DNA of 64,000 nucleotides from Methanocella_A sp963769045 (lineage in GTDB: Archaea; Halobacteriota; Methanocellia; Methanocellales; Methanocellaceae): assembly GCA_963769045.1 (NCBI GenBank), contig CAVYKK010000009.1, positions 186,001 through 250,000 of the forward strand, written 5' to 3'. Made by a program: the position numbers and the translations under genes. Of the stretch, positions 60,200 to 64,000 are shown piece by piece. The notes beneath the pieces were generated by a model, which was not told the DNA's origin, ran no database searches, and saw nothing but the letters and a program-made list of their open reading frames with translations. Within the stretch, counting starts at the first letter, position 1; the number at the start of each line of letters is the position of its first letter.

Positions 60200-61396
60200 T
60201 TACTGCCCGCGGCGGTTCATCATCTCGCAATAGTTACAGTAAATCTTTCCGGGCAGCACCTGCTCTCCGCACCGGTGGCAGACATTCACGGGCTCATCGG
60301 GGGCGCCGGGCTTAGTGACGACCCTGCGGCCGTCTGTGCCGCTCAGGCCTTTGAGCCGGTCTTCCTCCATCAGCTTCAATATTTTTACCTGTTCCCGGGA
60401 GATATACTGGAGGTATCGGCCTATGGAAAACATATAGACGTTCTCCATCGCGCTGGCGATGAAGTACTCGCCGTTGCCGGTGGCATCCAGGCCGGTGACG
60501 ATGCCGTCGAACGGGAACGTCAGGAGTATCTGGCCGTTTTTATTCAGGATGTACACGCTGCGACTGGCGGTCGATACGAAGATCAGGCTGCCGTCGCCCG
60601 AGACCTTTATGCGCTCCACGGGGCCGGGCACGGTCTGGCGCCAGAGTTGCTGACCGTTTTTGTCGGTGTAGTAGACGAAGGAGTTGGCAAAGCCAATGGC
60701 CACGTAGCGGCCGTCCTCGGTGATCGAGATGTCGGTGATCCGCTGGGAGTACGAGTTTTCAGCCAGTTCGCCGCCCCTGTCGCTCAGCAAGTGCAGCTTG
60801 TTGTTCATGGTCTCCAGGATGTAGCTGAACTCGCCGTCATAGGAAGTATACACATGCACGATGGGCGAGCCTGCCAGGAATTCCCAGCGCAGGTTCCCGT
60901 CCTTGCCGAACATATAAGCCCGGTTGTCGGCGGTGCCTGCGACGACCAGTGCGCCGCTGCCCGATATGCAGGCGGTGACGACCGGGCGCTGATATGCCTT
61001 GCTCCATGCAACGTTGCCGCTCCGGTCGAACGCGCGCAGCACGCCGTCGTCCGAGCCCACGACCACGAATGACCCGTCGGGGGATACGTCCATGCAGCGA
61101 ATCCTTCGTCCGATGCGGGCGGTCCAGAGCTGATCGCCCCGGCGGTTAAAGAACGATACCCCATTGTCTTTCGAGTACGAGCCGACGAATTCGCCGTCAT
61201 CGGAGCACTTCGCGAAGACGACGTCGTCCCCGGTCGTGCTGGCCCATAACAGCCTGCCGCCGTATTCAATCAGGTAGACGTCGTGGTCTTCCGAGGCGGC
61301 CACGATGTGCGAGCCGTCCGGGGACATATAGATAAAAGGCACCTTTGCGTGTGCCTGCCTGGTCCATTCAGGCCCTATGATCTTTTCCGGCTGCAT
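60200..61396 (-). CDS. beta-propeller protein with C-terminal zinc ribbon
   Basis: 398 residues. About seven repeats of the form 'GxxxVVGSDDGVLRAFDRSGNVAWSKAY' (PQQ/WD40-like, with Asp-Gly turns and W or F at the end), from residue 15 to 310, followed by a helical linker and CHRCGEQVLPGKIYCNYCEMM (CxxC...CxxC). There is no signal peptide, so it is probably cytoplasmic and may scaffold a complex. Such propeller-ribbon proteins are known in methanogens but uncharacterised. Confidence 0.8.
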   Translation of the reverse strand: MQPEKIIGPEWTRQAHAKVPFIYMSPDGSHIVAASEDHDVYLIEYGGRLLWASTTGDDVVFAKCSDDGEFVGSYSKDNGVSFFNRRGDQLWTARIGRRIRCMDVSPDGSFVVVGSDDGVLRAFDRSGNVAWSKAYQRPVVTACISGSGALVVAGTADNRAYMFGKDGNLRWEFLAGSPIVHVYTSYDGEFSYILETMNNKLHLLSDRGGELAENSYSQRITDISITEDGRYVAIGFANSFVYYTDKNGQQLWRQTVPGPVERIKVSGDGSLIFVSTASRSVYILNKNGQILLTFPFDGIVTGLDATGNGEYFIASAMENVYMFSIGRYLQYISREQVKILKLMEEDRLKGLSGTDGRRVVTKPGAPDEPVNVCHRCGEQVLPGKIYCNYCEMMNRRGQ

Positions 61397-61687
61397 CCCC
61401 TATCACTCTTTGAGTAATTTATTGGATGAACATATATACACCCTTTATGGTCGTTCTTCTGACATCTTGGGCTCCGTAATGTTCATGATCATAGGCGGGA
61501 GTTATTGTGGCCAGCCATTCATTGCCTGTCACCGCCCGGATTATCGGCAGTAAGCTTGTGACTTATAGAAATGAAACAAAATCTATATGACTTTAAAAAC
61601 TAAAAATAACTATATTATCACTTATAAAATAGAAAATAGCGTTAATTACTACCTGATAAAATTAACAGTCTGGGATTCGGTGGGAGA
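61397..61687. other. AT-rich divergent promoter region
   Basis: Between the divergent propeller and chemoreceptor genes. TATA-like CTTATAAAATAGAAAATAGCG at about 61621-61641 and GGTGGGAG before ATG 61688 serve the chemoreceptor. No gene seen. Confidence 0.5.
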
Positions 61688-63709
61688 ATGGGGAATAAAG
61701 TCGATCTGCAGAACATTACGCTAAAGTCGGTAATGTTAATATTTTTCGTGGCTCTTGTGCCAGCCATCATTGTTTCGTACATAGAGAACGCATCGCTGAC
61801 CACCATCGGCATCGGTCTGGCGGCTTCCCTCGTCATGGGAGCCCTTGGCTTCACGGTGGTCAAGGGCATCATTACCCCGATCGGCAGGCTGGTCAGTGTC
61901 ACAGACCGCCTTGCAGCGGGCGATCTCGACACAGACATGGACATAGGCGCAAAGACCGGCGAGCTCGGACAGATTAACAAGTCCGTCGCGAAGATGGTCA
62001 CTCATATAAAGGACCGGGTTACATACAACGAATCCGTCCTGAAGGGCATCATAGACCCGTTGTATGTCGTAGACATAGACGGCAAGATAACGTACGTGAA
62101 CGAGCCTGGCGCCCGGCTATTCGGCAAGGCCGCACCGGAGCTGCGGGGCAGGAAGCTGGACGACCAGTTTACCATAGCCGAGACCAGGTCCGGTGATTCC
62201 TACCTGACCAGGTGCCTGCGGTCGGGTGAGATGCGCAGCGGGTTCGAGAGCCAGCTCGTGATTAGCGGCCAAAAGGTGCACACCAGGGGTAGTATCGCGC
62301 CCATCAGGGACGCTAACGGCCGCGTTACGGGGGCCATAGAGCTGTTGCAGGACGTGACAAAGTCAAAGGAAGCCGAAGCGGCCATCCGGAACGCGGAGGC
62401 TGCTGCAAAGGAAAAGGCAGCCTTCAGCGAGGGGGTCCTGGCGTCGATCACGGACATCCACCTGGTCATCGACATGGATGGCAAAGTGGCCTATATCAAC
62501 GATGCCGCACTCAATACACTTGGCTTTGCGAAAAATGAGGCCATAGGCCGGCAGGCTTACGAAGTCCTCGGCACATCTCGTGAAAAGGCCAACAACATTA
62601 TCGCGAAAAAGCAGAATGTCTTCAACGTCGCGACAACGCTTACGACACGGCAGGGCAGAATATTACCGGTGGTGACGAACATCACCATGGTGAAGGATGC
62701 AAACGGCAATATTGTCCAGATAAGCGGCATTTACCGCGATGTCACTAAGGAAAAGGAAGCGAAGAAACAGCTGCAGGATATTATGGCTTCCGCGAACAAG
62801 ATTGCGGAACGGGTCTCGGGCGCAAGCGGCAACGTCTCCACCTCCATCGAGCAGGTGATGACTTCGAGCAAGCAGATCAGCGACAGCATATCTCAGATTG
62901 CCTCAGGCAGCCAGAACCAGGCTCGTAGCGTCGAGAGCGTTAACAAGCTGATGCACGGGATGAGCGACAGCATCGCGAAGGTCACCAGCGAAGCTAAAAT
63001 GACCAGCGAAGACGCGGTCCGGGCGAACGCCGAAGCGAAGAAGGGCTCGGAGAACGCCAAGGTCGCCATCCGGAAGATGAACGAGCTGCACGGCGCTGTA
63101 AACGACAGCGCGAAGATCGTGCAGGACCTGGGCGAGAAGAGCAAGAAGATTGGTCAGATCGTGGACATAATTACAACCATTGCAGGACAAACCAACCTGC
63201 TGGCCCTGAACGCGGCAATAGAAGCTGCCAGGGCGGGCGATGCCGGTCGCGGTTTCGCAGTGGTCGCAGAAGAGGTCAGAAAGCTGGCTGAGGAGTCGGC
63301 AAAAGCTGCCGAAGAGATCAATTCGCTGATCGGCGAAGTCAGGGAGCAGACCGCCCGGGCCGTGGAAAGCATGAACAAGGGCACGAAAGAAGTCGACGAG
63401 AGCAATAAGATCGTCGCCGAGTCCCTGAAGAGCCTCGAAGATATCGGCCACCTGATCGATACGACGGCAGTAAAAGCGCAGGAGATCGCGGCCATGACCG
63501 AGAAACAGGCGATCGACACTCAGCGCGTCGTCAAGGACATCGAGGAAATGGCAGCGGTAATTGAGCAGAGCGCGGCTGGCGCCGAACAAGTGAGCGCCTC
63601 GTCGCAGGAGACCACAGCGACATCGGAACAGGTCTCCGGCATGGCCATCGAGCTGACAAAGATCGCCGACGAGCTCAAGGCCGAGATCAGCAGGCTGAAG
63701 GTGGAGTAA
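61688..63709 (+). CDS. methyl-accepting chemotaxis protein
   Basis: 673 residues. Two adjacent N-terminal membrane helices (about 14-60) without a large outside domain, HAMP (KGIITPIGRLVSVTDRLAAGD), two PAS domains (KGIIDPLYVVDIDGKITYVNE and ASITDIHLVIDMDGKVAYIND), and a signalling domain with the conserved tip IAGQTNLLALNAAIEAARAGDAGRGFAVVAEEVRKLAEES. It would sense internal redox or ligand state through PAS and control CheA. No che genes are near. Confidence 0.93.
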   Translation: MGNKVDLQNITLKSVMLIFFVALVPAIIVSYIENASLTTIGIGLAASLVMGALGFTVVKGIITPIGRLVSVTDRLAAGDLDTDMDIGAKTGELGQINKSVAKMVTHIKDRVTYNESVLKGIIDPLYVVDIDGKITYVNEPGARLFGKAAPELRGRKLDDQFTIAETRSGDSYLTRCLRSGEMRSGFESQLVISGQKVHTRGSIAPIRDANGRVTGAIELLQDVTKSKEAEAAIRNAEAAAKEKAAFSEGVLASITDIHLVIDMDGKVAYINDAALNTLGFAKNEAIGRQAYEVLGTSREKANNIIAKKQNVFNVATTLTTRQGRILPVVTNITMVKDANGNIVQISGIYRDVTKEKEAKKQLQDIMASANKIAERVSGASGNVSTSIEQVMTSSKQISDSISQIASGSQNQARSVESVNKLMHGMSDSIAKVTSEAKMTSEDAVRANAEAKKGSENAKVAIRKMNELHGAVNDSAKIVQDLGEKSKKIGQIVDIITTIAGQTNLLALNAAIEAARAGDAGRGFAVVAEEVRKLAEESAKAAEEINSLIGEVREQTARAVESMNKGTKEVDESNKIVAESLKSLEDIGHLIDTTAVKAQEIAAMTEKQAIDTQRVVKDIEEMAAVIEQSAAGAEQVSASSQETTATSEQVSGMAIELTKIADELKAEISRLKVE

Positions 63710-63866
63710 TACTCCACCACCCGGTATCCCGGGTTTTTTCTATTTTTTCCGGCAATGCCAGGGCATGCTGAGCCTGCAAACGGCTCCTGCCGTTATCACA
63801 AACACTAAATAATAAAAGAAATACTATCTACTACCGTCATAGAGAACCGTAGCAGAGGCCTTTTTA

Positions 63867-64000
63867 ATGAAATTCGATCCTGAGCAGGTCAAGCAGGAGA
63901 CCAGAGAAGATTTCGACAAAGCGTGGAGCACCGGCGGCAAATATCTCACGCCGACGGACCCCGCGAAGGACTATACCATTCCCATTAACCACGAGCATGG
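63867..64000 (+). CDS. sepS: O-phosphoserine--tRNA(Cys) ligase, 5' part
   Basis: Partial, 44 codons. MKFDPEQVKQETREDFDKAW followed by TPTDPAKDYTI matches the N-terminus of SepRS (MKFDP-x-K-x(4)-NFDxxW), the class II synthetase that charges tRNA-Cys with O-phosphoserine in methanogens lacking CysRS, before conversion to Cys-tRNA by SepCysS. TATA-like ACTAAATAATAAAAG about 60 bases upstream. The gene leaves the window at 64000. Confidence 0.75.
   Translation, partial: MKFDPEQVKQETREDFDKAWSTGGKYLTPTDPAKDYTIPINHEH

Overview
The window reads as a chromosomal segment of a methanogenic archaeon, most likely of the order Methanocellales (Methanocella-like). This rests on archaeal-only or archaeal-type genes: ribosomal protein S17e, aIF1 (SUI1), Rio2 kinase, a Clp1/Grc3-type polynucleotide kinase, a PAC2 proteasome-assembly protein, an archaellin, a diadenylate cyclase of the archaeal DacZ type, an intron-containing tRNA-Trp, and the start of a SepRS gene (O-phosphoseryl-tRNA synthetase, found in methanogens and relatives). 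Codon use is moderately GC-rich and intergenic regions are AT-rich. The genus is an inference; no 16S gene is present.

Layout. 0-6.6 kb: tail of a tyrosine recombinase, a YkgJ-type cysteine-cluster protein, a YgiQ radical SAM protein, two envelope proteins, then a minus-strand run sppA, polynucleotide kinase, pyrF. 6.6-7.6 kb: a 1 kb AT-rich island with repeated dyads and no convincing gene. 7.6-16.6 kb: pentapeptide-like protein, MFS and LysE exporters, a TAXI-TRAP uptake operon (binding protein, DUF1850, fused permease with a frameshift), and TrkH. 16.6-17.6 kb: tRNA-Trp, whose intron carries a box C/D guide RNA, tRNA-Arg, and an archaellin with a frameshifted C-terminus. 17.7-26 kb: GGCT, DUF473-like and PAC2 genes, DUF5611-like, rio2, a bacterial-type metK, dacZ, FKBP, metallophosphoesterase, nucleotidyltransferase. 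26-32.3 kb: Ca-type P-ATPase, uspA, argB, trxB, two related small proteins, rps17e. 32.6-37.5 kb: a TrpP-like transporter behind three TGTACA boxes, then the most unusual locus: a ubiquitin-like/E2 fusion gene followed by a JAB/E1 fusion gene, DUF5788-like and YkgJ genes, then aIF1. 38-39 kb: two KGG stress proteins flanking a tandem hairpin array. 39-48 kb: AP-endonuclease-like TIM barrel, BtuCD-type importer, GNAT, tRNA-Leu, hemerythrin, MBL hydrolase, methyltransferase, PaaK-like ligase, NucS-N/HRDC protein. 48-54.6 kb: small zinc-ribbon proteins, a duplicated small cysteine protein, htpX, CorA-like protein, an NfnAB-type pair. 54.6-59.9 kb: an ABC export cassette riddled with frameshifts, an I9-like secreted protein, a possible nuclease. 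60.2-64 kb: beta-propeller protein, chemoreceptor, start of sepS.

Two sequence-wide patterns stand out. First, a family of intergenic inverted repeats built from 9-nt units (roughly CACNANGNN) occurs at about ten places, always 3' of at least one gene; two copies share a full MITE-like architecture. Second, at least eight single-base frame breaks occur in otherwise well-conserved genes (TRAP permease, archaellin, P-ATPase, ABC ATPase and both its permeases). Either the sequence carries indel errors or these genes are decaying; the reads would decide.
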